DNA from: Cellvibrio sp. PSBB023
Lineage (GTDB): Bacteria > Pseudomonadota > Gammaproteobacteria > Pseudomonadales > Cellvibrionaceae
Reading direction: 5' to 3'
Length of the DNA: 64,000 nt
Assembly (NCBI RefSeq): GCF_002007605.1
Contig: NZ_CP019799.1
Span: forward strand, 1,550,001-1,614,000
Shown here: positions 34,775-42,877 of the stretch, piece by piece
Numbering within the stretch: position 1 is the first letter of the stretch
How the letters are laid out: every line of letters starts with the position of its first letter
Notes under the pieces: model-generated
What the model was told of the DNA's origin: nothing
What the model saw: the letters and a program-made list of their open reading frames with translations, nothing else
The model's database searches: none
Position numbers and translations under genes: made by a program

Positions 34775-36440
34775 TTCGACCTATCCATTGTTTAATGACT
34801 TCGGACACACGTTCAGGATCATTTTTGGCCAGCATTTGCAAATGCTCGATTTGCATTTCCAACCCCGAGCCGGGCGCGGGCAGGCGAATTTCGGCCAGCG
34901 GGTTAAATTCACCCAAGATATTGGGCGCACCATCGCCACCAAAACCGCGCAGCGGGTGTTGCTCGGTGCGCAGCGCCAAGGGCGGCTCCACCATGGGCGG
35001 CATCAGTTGCTGGTTGGAGCGGATTAAATTGCGCACGGCCGGGCGCACCACCATGAATAACAGCAGCAGGCTGACCAAGCCAAACAGGCCCATTTTGGCC
35101 AGCTCATACACCCGGGTGCTTTCCCACCAGGGCGTGTTTTCTACAATCTCGACCGGCTTGGTAAAGGGGAAGACGCTCAGAGTCAGCAAATCGCCGCGCC
35201 GTTCATCAAAGCCCACCGCACTTTTCACCATGGATTCCAATTCCGCGCGGGCTTCCGCTGTCCAGCCACCTTCGGGGGCACTGCTGGCATTCAACACCAC
35301 CGCCACTGTCTGGCGGCGCAGAGCAAAAGGAGCGTGTTTGATGTGGGTTACGGATTGGTCGTACTCCAACTGGCGGTTGGATTCTTTGCGCAAGGACGTG
35401 GCCGCTTTATTGTCCACACTGGATTCAGCCGTCGCTTCGCCTTCGGCAGGCTCAGCGGCGTCGGCATTGGCGGGGGGAATATCTTGCGGTGGCGGCACCG
35501 GGCGATTGCTCAGGGAACCGGGCACACCCAACGCGAGTTGGTCCAGCACGCTTTCGTCACGCAGGATTTCCGAGCGCAAGCGTGGGTTGTCGCCATAGGA
35601 TTGCAGTGTCTCTTCGCGCTGGCTGAAATCGATATCCGCCGCCACGCTGATGCGGTAATTGCCTGCACCCAAAATCGGGGCCAGCACCTCCTCCACATTG
35701 CTCACAGCCTTGGCTTGATAGCCATCCACCAGCTCCCAGCTTTGCGAGGGGCCCGCGTTTTCATTCAGGCCGCGCGATAAAAGCACGCCCTGCTGATCGA
35801 CCACACTCACATCGCCACTGGCTAACTGCGGCACACTGCTCGCCACCAGATTAACAATCGCACTCACCTGCTCCGGCTTGAGTTTGTAACCCGGCGCCAA
35901 CTGCAACATCACCGAGGCTTTGGCCGGGTCGCGCTTGCTCACCACAAACGAAGTGCTCTCCTGCAAGGCCAGGTGTACCCGCGCCATATCCACGCCTTTC
36001 ATGGTGATAATTGAGCGCGCCAGCTCACCTTCCAGACTGCGCTTCAGGCGTACATCCTGCACAAACTGACTGGAACCCAATGGCTCCTCTTTATCAAATA
36101 ATTCATAGCCGGAGGGCATGGCTACCTGGATGCCCTTGGCCGTGAGCAGCATACGCGCGCGCGCCAACTGATCCTCGCGCACCAGGATTTGCCCGCTCTG
36201 CGGGTGCAGGTTGTAGCCTATGGCCTCTGCATCCAACACGCGCATCACTTCCGCTGCCGGATAGGCTTCACCCGCCCCGTAGAGCGGGCGAAAGGAGCCT
36301 TGGTCGCGCCACAAATACACCACCACACTCACCGCCACTATGGCGGCTACCGCGGCCATGAGCATCAGCCCCAGGCGCGGATCCAGTGTGAAACCACCAC
36401 TGCCCCGGCTGGCTAACCTGTCTTTAATGAACTGCACCAT
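34746..36440 (-). CDS. fliF: Flagellar MS-ring protein FliF
   Basis: FliF forms the MS-ring in the inner membrane. The first membrane helix (LMLMAAVAAIVAVSVVVYLW) and a second near residues 440-460 (GLFGLVSLLLLFMVVRPAVR) flank the periplasmic YscJ/FliF domain (KGVDMARVHLALQESTSFVV, KPEQVSAIVNLVASSVPQLA). The C-terminal tail carries the FliG-binding end. The length of 564 is normal. It follows fliE. Confidence 0.96.
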   Translation of the reverse strand: MVQFIKDRLASRGSGGFTLDPRLGLMLMAAVAAIVAVSVVVYLWRDQGSFRPLYGAGEAYPAAEVMRVLDAEAIGYNLHPQSGQILVREDQLARARMLLTAKGIQVAMPSGYELFDKEEPLGSSQFVQDVRLKRSLEGELARSIITMKGVDMARVHLALQESTSFVVSKRDPAKASVMLQLAPGYKLKPEQVSAIVNLVASSVPQLASGDVSVVDQQGVLLSRGLNENAGPSQSWELVDGYQAKAVSNVEEVLAPILGAGNYRISVAADIDFSQREETLQSYGDNPRLRSEILRDESVLDQLALGVPGSLSNRPVPPPQDIPPANADAAEPAEGEATAESSVDNKAATSLRKESNRQLEYDQSVTHIKHAPFALRRQTVAVVLNASSAPEGGWTAEARAELESMVKSAVGFDERRGDLLTLSVFPFTKPVEIVENTPWWESTRVYELAKMGLFGLVSLLLLFMVVRPAVRNLIRSNQQLMPPMVEPPLALRTEQHPLRGFGGDGAPNILGEFNPLAEIRLPAPGSGLEMQIEHLQMLAKNDPERVSEVIKQWIGRNERTLNPAG

Positions 36441-36475
36441 GTGAACATCTCACTCGGGTTTGGGGAATGGGGGGA

Positions 36476-36835
36476 TTAGAGCGGTGTACGCATAATCTCT
36501 TCAAAGGCGCTGGTCACCTTGTTGCGCACCTGCATCAGCGCCGAAAACGACACGCTGGCTTTCTGGCTTTCAATCATGGCACCTACCAGATCATCGCTGG
36601 CACCCGAATCGACTGCTGCTGTCAAGGCGCCCGCTTTGTGGTGCTGGTTGTCGATGGCGGTGAAAATCTCACCAAAGGCAGTGCGGAACCCGTCTTTTGG
36701 GGCTGAACCGCCCTCCAATCCGCTGGCGTCAAACAGCGTCGATGCCTCCAGTACCGGGCCTTCGGCGCCCTGTTTCATCTGCTCCATGCGCCCCAACAAA
36801 TCCTGCTGTACTTGCGTTATTGAATTCATATCCAC
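36476..36835 (-). CDS. fliE: Flagellar MS-ring/rod adapter FliE
   Basis: FliE links the MS-ring to the rod. The 119-residue protein ends with the conserved ESQKASVSFSALMQVRNKVT and SAFEEIMRTPL. It lies between lafK and fliF. The first codon could be either of two nearby ATGs (M1 or M3). Confidence 0.94.
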   Translation of the reverse strand: MDMNSITQVQQDLLGRMEQMKQGAEGPVLEASTLFDASGLEGGSAPKDGFRTAFGEIFTAIDNQHHKAGALTAAVDSGASDDLVGAMIESQKASVSFSALMQVRNKVTSAFEEIMRTPL

Positions 36836-36867
36836 GGTCTCTGATACATTCAGGGTTAAAGAATGGG

Positions 36868-38274
36868 TTAAAAAGTAATTTGTACGCCCTGCTCACGCAT
36901 GGCGGTCAAGCGATAGCGCAAGGCGCGGGGCGTCATGCCCAGGCTTTCTGCCGCCTTGGCTTTGTGGCCGCCAAAGCGGCGGATGGTATCTATTACATGC
37001 TGGTACTCCGCCCACTTACCGCTGGCGCGCAGGGCAGCTTTGCCGCACATCTCGCTGTTTAGATCCGCACCAGATTCAGTGACATAGGGTTTTCCGGGGA
37101 TTGCGCCGCGCGTAGCGGGCAATGCCAGGCCCAAATCCTGGGGCTGGATAAACAGACCATTGCGCAACACCAAGGCGCGTTGCAGCATGTTTTCCAGCTC
37201 GCGCACATTGCCCGGCCAATCGTGGGCCAGCAGTGCATCGCAAGCTGCCGGCGTGAGCAGGTCATCGCGCTGTTCATGGGGAGCGTGTTTACGAATCAGG
37301 CGCCGCGCCAGAGGCAGGACATCCTCTTTGCGCTCGCGCAGTGGGCAGATGTGCAGGGGCAATACATCCAAACGGAACATCAAATCGGCGCGGAAACGGC
37401 CCTCGGCCACCTCCTGCTGCAAATCGCGGTTAGTGGCGGCGATAATGCGTACATTGAGCGGGATTTCCTTGTGACCGCCCAAACGCTCTACCCGCTGCTC
37501 TTGCAGTACACGCAGCAACTTGGCTTGCAATCCCAAGGGCAGCTCGCCGATTTCATCGAGCAATAAAGTGCCGCCATTGGCCAATTCAAACTTGCCCGGC
37601 TGGGCAGCGGTTGCACCGGTAAAGGCGCCGCGCTCATGGCCGAACAACAGGGATTCCAGCATCTGCTCAGGAATGGCCGCGCAGTTCACGGCAATAAAGG
37701 GAGCATCATCGGCAGCAGAAAAACGGTGGATATAACGCGCCATCATCTCCTTGCCGGTGCCAGTTTCGCCGGTGATGAGGATCGGTGCCCGCGCCAGCGC
37801 AACCCGCTGGGCCATGGCTAATAAGCGGCGACCCGCTTGCGAGCAGGAGACAAAACTCTCCTCCGCGGCCAAACCGGATTCCTGCCGTTGCAGGAGTGCA
37901 TTTAATTGCGGGGCGCTAAACGGCGCTAATAAATAGTCAACACAACCCAACTCCAGCAGCGCAGCGGCTTTTTGCTGGTCGGCATACTCAACCACGGGAA
38001 TCACGCTGATGTCGGGCGCATCGCCAATCATGGCGCCAATACGCGCAAACAGGCCGCTGCCGGGGAAGCTACTCACAAACACAAAGATCAGGTTGGCCTG
38101 GGCGATAAGGCTGGTGCTCAGTTCAGAAAACTGTGCGCAGTGAATCACCTGGCAGTCGCGCTGCATCAGTCCGCTGGTCAGCAGGCTGTAACCATCGTCG
38201 CGCGAGTGCCCCAGAATAATGACCTTGCTCGCAGCAGCAACATGTATTGATTGGCTTGTAGACATCACCGTCAA
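36868..38274 (-). CDS. lafK: Sigma-54-dependent flagellar master regulator (LafK type)
   Basis: A 468-residue NtrC-family activator. The central AAA+ domain has Walker A ILITGETGTGKEMMARYIHR, the sigma-54 contact loop GAFTGA, and Walker B GGTLLLDEIGELPLG. A Fis-type helix-turn-helix closes the protein (DTIRRFGGHKAKAAESLGMT). The N-terminal domain has receiver shape, but the phospho-acceptor Asp is Val in FVFVSSFPG and the conserved Lys is Ala in DYLLAPF, so phosphorylation control is unlikely. It heads the minus-strand operon with fliE-J. It is the expected activator of the -24/-12 promoters before flgB, flgA and fliD. Confidence 0.92.
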   Translation of the reverse strand: MTVMSTSQSIHVAAASKVIILGHSRDDGYSLLTSGLMQRDCQVIHCAQFSELSTSLIAQANLIFVFVSSFPGSGLFARIGAMIGDAPDISVIPVVEYADQQKAAALLELGCVDYLLAPFSAPQLNALLQRQESGLAAEESFVSCSQAGRRLLAMAQRVALARAPILITGETGTGKEMMARYIHRFSAADDAPFIAVNCAAIPEQMLESLLFGHERGAFTGATAAQPGKFELANGGTLLLDEIGELPLGLQAKLLRVLQEQRVERLGGHKEIPLNVRIIAATNRDLQQEVAEGRFRADLMFRLDVLPLHICPLRERKEDVLPLARRLIRKHAPHEQRDDLLTPAACDALLAHDWPGNVRELENMLQRALVLRNGLFIQPQDLGLALPATRGAIPGKPYVTESGADLNSEMCGKAALRASGKWAEYQHVIDTIRRFGGHKAKAAESLGMTPRALRYRLTAMREQGVQITF

Positions 38275-38657
38275 TCACCTTCTATGGGTTGCATCCGGAT
38301 TGTGGGTTAACCCGAAAGCCGGGTATCGCATTTAAGTGTTGTGCGCGCCGGGTCGCCCTTGAAGAGCATTAGCCACTGTGTGATACAGCGCCACCAGCGC
38401 CGTGAACCAGGTCACGCCACCAAACCATAACAAGCACCCCGCAAAGCACTAAATCATTTGGCATCAAATAAAATCAAAACGTCTAAAAACCCCTTAAAAA
38501 CAGCTTTTGATATCTATTGATTTAATTTCACCGCCCGCCCACTCCTATACTCGCTCGCAATGAGGGCTGATGCTGTTATCGCCCTCCCACGGACATTGAT
38601 CACTGCAATATCCATCACAGCCACATTTATCTCAGCGACACTTATCCAGTACAGGAA
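38275..38657. other. Divergent intergenic region lafK/fliM
   Basis: This 383-bp region lies between the divergent lafK and fliM operons and must carry the promoters of both. I found no good sigma-54 or sigma-28 match in it. An AT-rich stretch around 38455-38535 is the most promoter-like part. No gene is visible. Confidence 0.5.
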
Positions 38658-38663
38658 ATGCGC

Positions 38664-39503
38664 ATGACAGGTAATGCGAAAGTTCAGCACAAGGTAGCCA
38701 GCGACCAGCTGATACGGTTAAAACCCCAGAAGCTGGGGCGCCACTATCACAAGATTCCCCTGTACATCCGTGAACTTTCCAACAAGTACCCACGGGTGAT
38801 CAGCGATTATTTTTTGCGCAACTACCGGATCAATCTGGAACTGATGAATGTGGTAGTGCACGAACAGCGCGCCACCGACCCGGAATGTATTTACCGCTCT
38901 GGTTTGGGCAAGGTGGGCTTTTCCATGGATCGCCCCCTGCTCACCGAAGTGCTGGAGTGCTATTACGGCGGTATTTGCCTGCCCAACCAGGATGCACCGC
39001 CGGTCAGTATTTCCGAACAGCGTATGCGCAGCCGCCTGGGTATTGATGTGGCGCAGATTTTTGCGCAAGCCCTGCTGGCGGGTGAAACCTTTGGCGATCT
39101 CAAGGCCTTTGATAATGCCTACGAGGAGATCCAATGGGAGTACATCGCCGAGTTCCAGTACCACAGCCACATCACCAACAAACAGGCATCCATCTTCATC
39201 TATCTGGATACCCAACTGGTCGATGAACTGACCAGCCGCATGACCAACCCGCTGCCTGCACCCACTGGCGTTAGCCCGATTCATCAAATCAAGAACCTGC
39301 CGGTCAGGCTCAACTGCGTTATCGCCTCGCTGCAAATGCCGCTCGCCCAAGTGCTCGCCCTCAAGACCGGCGACATAGTGATGATGCGCATGCGCGACCG
39401 CTGCGATGTGGAAATCAACCAGGAAAAACTCTTTCGCGGCGCCCTCTTTGAAGACGATGGCGCCCTCTTTTTAACCTCACTGGAGAGCGTGAAAACATCA
39501 TGA
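38664..39503 (+). CDS. fliM: Flagellar motor switch protein FliM
   Basis: FliM is a C-ring subunit of the switch. The C-terminal surface-presentation domain includes LPVRLNCVIASLQMPLAQVL and LKTGDIVMMRMRDRCDVEIN. The usual N-terminal CheY-binding peptide (LSQxEIDALL) is absent and the protein is short (279 residues versus about 330), as in lateral FliM proteins. I chose ATG 38664 because AGGA lies seven bases upstream; the ATG at 38658 is too close to it. First gene of the plus-strand fliM-flhA operon. Confidence 0.9.
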   Translation: MTGNAKVQHKVASDQLIRLKPQKLGRHYHKIPLYIRELSNKYPRVISDYFLRNYRINLELMNVVVHEQRATDPECIYRSGLGKVGFSMDRPLLTEVLECYYGGICLPNQDAPPVSISEQRMRSRLGIDVAQIFAQALLAGETFGDLKAFDNAYEEIQWEYIAEFQYHSHITNKQASIFIYLDTQLVDELTSRMTNPLPAPTGVSPIHQIKNLPVRLNCVIASLQMPLAQVLALKTGDIVMMRMRDRCDVEINQEKLFRGALFEDDGALFLTSLESVKTS

Positions 39504-39868
39504 ACAATTCTTTTAGCGACAGTGACTTTGACAATTTGATGGGTTCCAACGACCTGGGCCTGCCGCCGCTCACCAGCGAAACCAGCGCGCCCGAAGCACC
39601 GGCCATGCCGCAACAGGATTTAAGTTTCTTCGGCAAGATCCCGGTCAATGTCACCCTGGAAGTGGCCTCTACGGAAATCCCGCTCAAGGATTTAATGGAA
39701 GTGGATATCAGCAGCGTGATCATGCTCGACAAACTCGCTGGCGAACCGCTGGACGTGAAGGTCAACGGCACCCTGTTCGCCAAGGCAGAAGTAGTGGTGA
39801 TGAACGGCAACTACGGCTTGCGTATTGTGGAGCTGAGCGGCACCAAACTGGACGGCCTGACAGCATGA
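39500..39868 (+). CDS. fliN: Flagellar motor switch protein FliN
   Basis: FliN forms the base of the C-ring. The 122-residue protein has a variable N-terminus and a conserved SpoA domain (IPVNVTLEVASTEIPLKDLM, LDKLAGEPLDVKVNGTLFAK, AEVVVMNGNYGLRIVEL). It overlaps fliM and fliP by 4 bp each. Confidence 0.95.
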   Translation: MNNSFSDSDFDNLMGSNDLGLPPLTSETSAPEAPAMPQQDLSFFGKIPVNVTLEVASTEIPLKDLMEVDISSVIMLDKLAGEPLDVKVNGTLFAKAEVVVMNGNYGLRIVELSGTKLDGLTA

Positions 39869-40629
39869 GTGCCGCGCGCCGACTGCTCACCGGCATAACG
39901 CTCCTATGCGGCTTGCTGCTCAGCCCCTTGAGTGCCTGGGCGGCAGGTGGCGATATTCCGCTGCTGCAATTCAACGACACCGCTGGCGGCGGCCAGGAGA
40001 TGAGCGTCAAGCTACAGATTCTGGTGCTCATGACACTGCTCGGCTTTTTGCCCGCCATGCTCATGATGATGACCTGCTTTACCCGCTTTATTATTGTGCT
40101 GGCGATTTTGCGCCAGGCCATTGGTTTGCAACAAAGCCCACCCAACCCGGTCTTAATCGGCGTCGCCCTCTGCCTCACCCTGTTGGTGATGCGCCCAGTC
40201 GGGCAAGAAATTTACACCAAGGCTTACGTGCCCTTTGAGGCCGATCAAATCACCCTGCAACAGGGTTTAACCGAAGCCAAACACACATTGAGTCGCTTTA
40301 TGCTGGCGCAAACCAGCAGCAGCTCGCTGGACACCATGCTCGCCCTTGCGGAAGAAGAGCGCCCCACCGATTTGGCCGAACTGGACTTTTTTGTACTGCT
40401 GCCCGCTTTTGTCTTGAGCGAATTAAAAACCGCCTTCCAAATCGGCTTTATGATTTTTGTGCCCTTCCTGGTGATCGACCTGATTGTGGCCAGCGTGCTC
40501 ATGGCCATGGGCATGATGATGCTCTCGCCCATGATGATCTCCCTGCCGTTCAAGCTCATGGTGTTTGTACTGGTGGATGGCTGGACGCTCCTGGTCGGCA
40601 CCCTCACCACCAGCATCCAACCCTTTTAG
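39865..40629 (+). CDS. fliP: Flagellar export gate protein FliP
   Basis: FliP forms the core of the export channel. A signal peptide (LLTGITLLCGLLLSPLSAWA) is followed by the diagnostic LGFLPAMLMMMTCFTRFIIV, VLAILRQAIGLQQSPPNPVL and the C-terminal GMMMLSPMMISLPFKLMVFV. The 254 residues are typical. Confidence 0.97.
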   Translation: MSAARRLLTGITLLCGLLLSPLSAWAAGGDIPLLQFNDTAGGGQEMSVKLQILVLMTLLGFLPAMLMMMTCFTRFIIVLAILRQAIGLQQSPPNPVLIGVALCLTLLVMRPVGQEIYTKAYVPFEADQITLQQGLTEAKHTLSRFMLAQTSSSSLDTMLALAEEERPTDLAELDFFVLLPAFVLSELKTAFQIGFMIFVPFLVIDLIVASVLMAMGMMMLSPMMISLPFKLMVFVLVDGWTLLVGTLTTSIQPF

Positions 40630-40671
40630 CGCCCGCCAGCCCAACGCCGCCTCTCAACGGAATCGCCTTTT

Positions 40672-40944
40672 ATGATGACACCCGAAGCTGCCACTACACT
40701 GATCGCCAACGCGGTTTACATCACCGGCCTGGTAGTCTGCGTGCTGATTGTTCCCAGTTTGATTGGCGGTTTGCTGGTGAGTATTTTTCAGGCCGCGACG
40801 CAAATTAACGAGCAGATGCTGAGCTTTTTGCCGCGCCTGCTCATCACTCTCGCCATGTTGATATTTGCGGGCACCTGGATTCTGCAAACCCTGAGCGATT
40901 TGTTTGTGGAAATATTCCAGCTCGCAGGCAGTTTGGTCGGCTAG
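40672..40944 (+). CDS. fliQ: Flagellar export gate protein FliQ
   Basis: FliQ is a small two-helix component of the export gate. The 90-residue sequence has two membrane helices (ITGLVVCVLIVPSLIGGLLV and LLITLAMLIFAGTWILQTLS) around VSIFQAATQINEQMLSFLPR, the FliQ signature. Confidence 0.96.
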   Translation: MMTPEAATTLIANAVYITGLVVCVLIVPSLIGGLLVSIFQAATQINEQMLSFLPRLLITLAMLIFAGTWILQTLSDLFVEIFQLAGSLVG

Positions 40945-40948
40945 CGCC

Positions 40949-41749
40949 ATGGTCACGGCCACGCCCCTGCTTGACGCCAGCCAGCTCATGCATGACATGC
41001 AGGCTTACTGGTGGCCGTTTTGCCGCCTGCTCGCCCTGTTCAGCATGGCGCCGCTGTTTAATCACAAAGCAGTATCCATTCGCATCCGCGTGTTGCTGGC
41101 GCTGGCCATTACCGCTGCCCTCACCCATGTACTGCCCGTACCACCCGACATCAACCCGCTCTCACTCAAGGGGATTTTCACCAGCATTGAGCAAATTTTA
41201 TTTGGCGTATTACTCGGGCTAATGCTGCAACTGGTATTTATTATTTTCATGTTGGTGGGCGAAGTTATCTCTACCCAAATGGGCATGAGCATGGCGCGTT
41301 ATAACGACCCAACCAACGGCGTTTCATCATCGTCTATTGTTTACCAGTTGTATTTTATTTTGCTGGTGTTTTTATTTTTTTCGATTGACGGCCACCTGCT
41401 TACCGTGAGTGTGATTTACCAAAGCTTTCTCTACTGGCCCGTCGGCGGTGGTTTGCATTATTTGGGAATTGAAGGATTTTTACGCGGTATCGCCTGGATG
41501 TTTGCAGCCTCGGTACTCATTAGCCTGCCTATAGTGTTTTGTATGGCACTGGTGCAATTTTGTTTTGGTTTGCTCAACCGAATCTCACCGGCCATGAACC
41601 TCTTCTCGCTTGGTTTTCCCATCACCATTCTGGTTGGCCTGTTGTGCATTTATTTAACCCTGCCCAACATGCCGCAAAGCTACCTGCATTTAACCCGCGA
41701 ATTGCTCGACACCATTGGGCGCATCTTGCAGGAGGGCAATCGTGTCTGA
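40949..41749 (+). CDS. fliR: Flagellar export gate protein FliR
   Basis: FliR completes the FliPQR channel. Multiple membrane helices and the FliR motif GEVISTQMGMSMARYNDPTN are visible. I start it at ATG 40949 (MVTATPLLDASQLMHDMQAY), 266 residues, rather than at 40904, which would overlap fliQ by 41 bp. It overlaps flhB by 8 bp. Confidence 0.93.
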   Translation: MVTATPLLDASQLMHDMQAYWWPFCRLLALFSMAPLFNHKAVSIRIRVLLALAITAALTHVLPVPPDINPLSLKGIFTSIEQILFGVLLGLMLQLVFIIFMLVGEVISTQMGMSMARYNDPTNGVSSSSIVYQLYFILLVFLFFSIDGHLLTVSVIYQSFLYWPVGGGLHYLGIEGFLRGIAWMFAASVLISLPIVFCMALVQFCFGLLNRISPAMNLFSLGFPITILVGLLCIYLTLPNMPQSYLHLTRELLDTIGRILQEGNRV

Positions 41750-42875
41750 ACAACACAGCTCCCAGGAAAAAACCGAAGAGGCCAGCGCGCAGAAACTCAA
41801 AAAGAGCCGCGACGAAGGCCAGGTCGCCCGTTCCAAAGACTTAGCTACCACCATCTCGCTGTTGGTAACCCTGTTTGTACTCAAATACAGTTTTGGTTTT
41901 TATGCCGATACCCTGCATGAAAGTTTTCGTATGTCCTACATAAACTTTCATCAAGCAGAAATGGATTTAAACGATCTGCCACTGCTACTCACCCAGAATT
42001 TATTATTGTTCGGCATGCTGTTATTGCCACTGCTGATTACACCACTGCTGGTGATATGCCTCTCGCTAGTGCCCGGCGGCTGGGTATTTGCCAGCAAAAA
42101 TTTTATGCCGCAATTTAGTCGGCTCAACCCACTCAAAGGTTTGGCAAAAATTGTCTCAGCACAGAATTGGAGCGAGCTGCTTAAATCCATCGTAAAAATT
42201 ACCGTACTATTGCTCGCCGCCTGGTGGCTGGTATTGGATGCCAGCGCGCGTATGCTGGAATTCCAGCGCATGGATCTAACCAGCGCCATCACTCAGGCCT
42301 TTGGTTTATTGTTTAACACCACCTTGATTTTGCTCACGGTATTTGTGTTGTTTTCGTTTATCGACATTCCCTTGCAGCGCTTCTTTTTCCTCAAAAAAAT
42401 GCGTATGACCAAACAGGAAGTCAAAGAGGAACACAAAAACCAGGAAGGCCGCCCTGAAGTGAAGGCGCGCATCAAACAACTGCAACGCCAAATGCTTCAG
42501 CGCCAAATTAATCGCGTGATAAAAAATGCCGATGTAGTGATTGTGAACCCGCAGCACTATGCCGTCGCACTCAAATACGACCTCAAAAAAGCCAAGGCAC
42601 CCTATGTGCTCGCCAAAGGCGTGGATGAATTGGCACTCTACATCAAAAAGCTCGCTGCCAAACACCAATTGGAAGTGGTGGAAGTGCCACCGCTGGCGCG
42701 TGCCATTTATTTCACCACCCAAATTAACCAACAAATTCCGGCACCGCTCTACACCGCTGTGGCTCATGTGCTGAGTTACATTTTGCAACTGCGGGCTTAC
42801 CGGCAGGGGCGCAGAAACAAACCGCAATTGGCGAATAACCTCAATATCCCGGCCAGCATGGCCAACAGGACTTAA
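41742..42875 (+). CDS. flhB: Flagellar export switch protein FlhB
   Basis: FlhB sets substrate specificity of the export gate by self-cleavage. The N-terminus SSQEKTEEASAQKLKKSRDE is the family signature. Four membrane helices follow. The cleavage motif NPQH is present as VVIVNPQHYAVALKYD, with KGVDELALYIKKLAAKHQLE after it. The start is GTG 41742, placed by GGAGGG five bases upstream; it gives 377 residues. Confidence 0.95.
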   Translation: MSEQHSSQEKTEEASAQKLKKSRDEGQVARSKDLATTISLLVTLFVLKYSFGFYADTLHESFRMSYINFHQAEMDLNDLPLLLTQNLLLFGMLLLPLLITPLLVICLSLVPGGWVFASKNFMPQFSRLNPLKGLAKIVSAQNWSELLKSIVKITVLLLAAWWLVLDASARMLEFQRMDLTSAITQAFGLLFNTTLILLTVFVLFSFIDIPLQRFFFLKKMRMTKQEVKEEHKNQEGRPEVKARIKQLQRQMLQRQINRVIKNADVVIVNPQHYAVALKYDLKKAKAPYVLAKGVDELALYIKKLAAKHQLEVVEVPPLARAIYFTTQINQQIPAPLYTAVAHVLSYILQLRAYRQGRRNKPQLANNLNIPASMANRT

Positions 42876-42877
42876 CC

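Noticed and set aside
38455..38535. Sigma-54 promoter for fliM
   Set aside because: TTGGCA occurs at 38459 but no GC doublet lies at the correct -12 distance.
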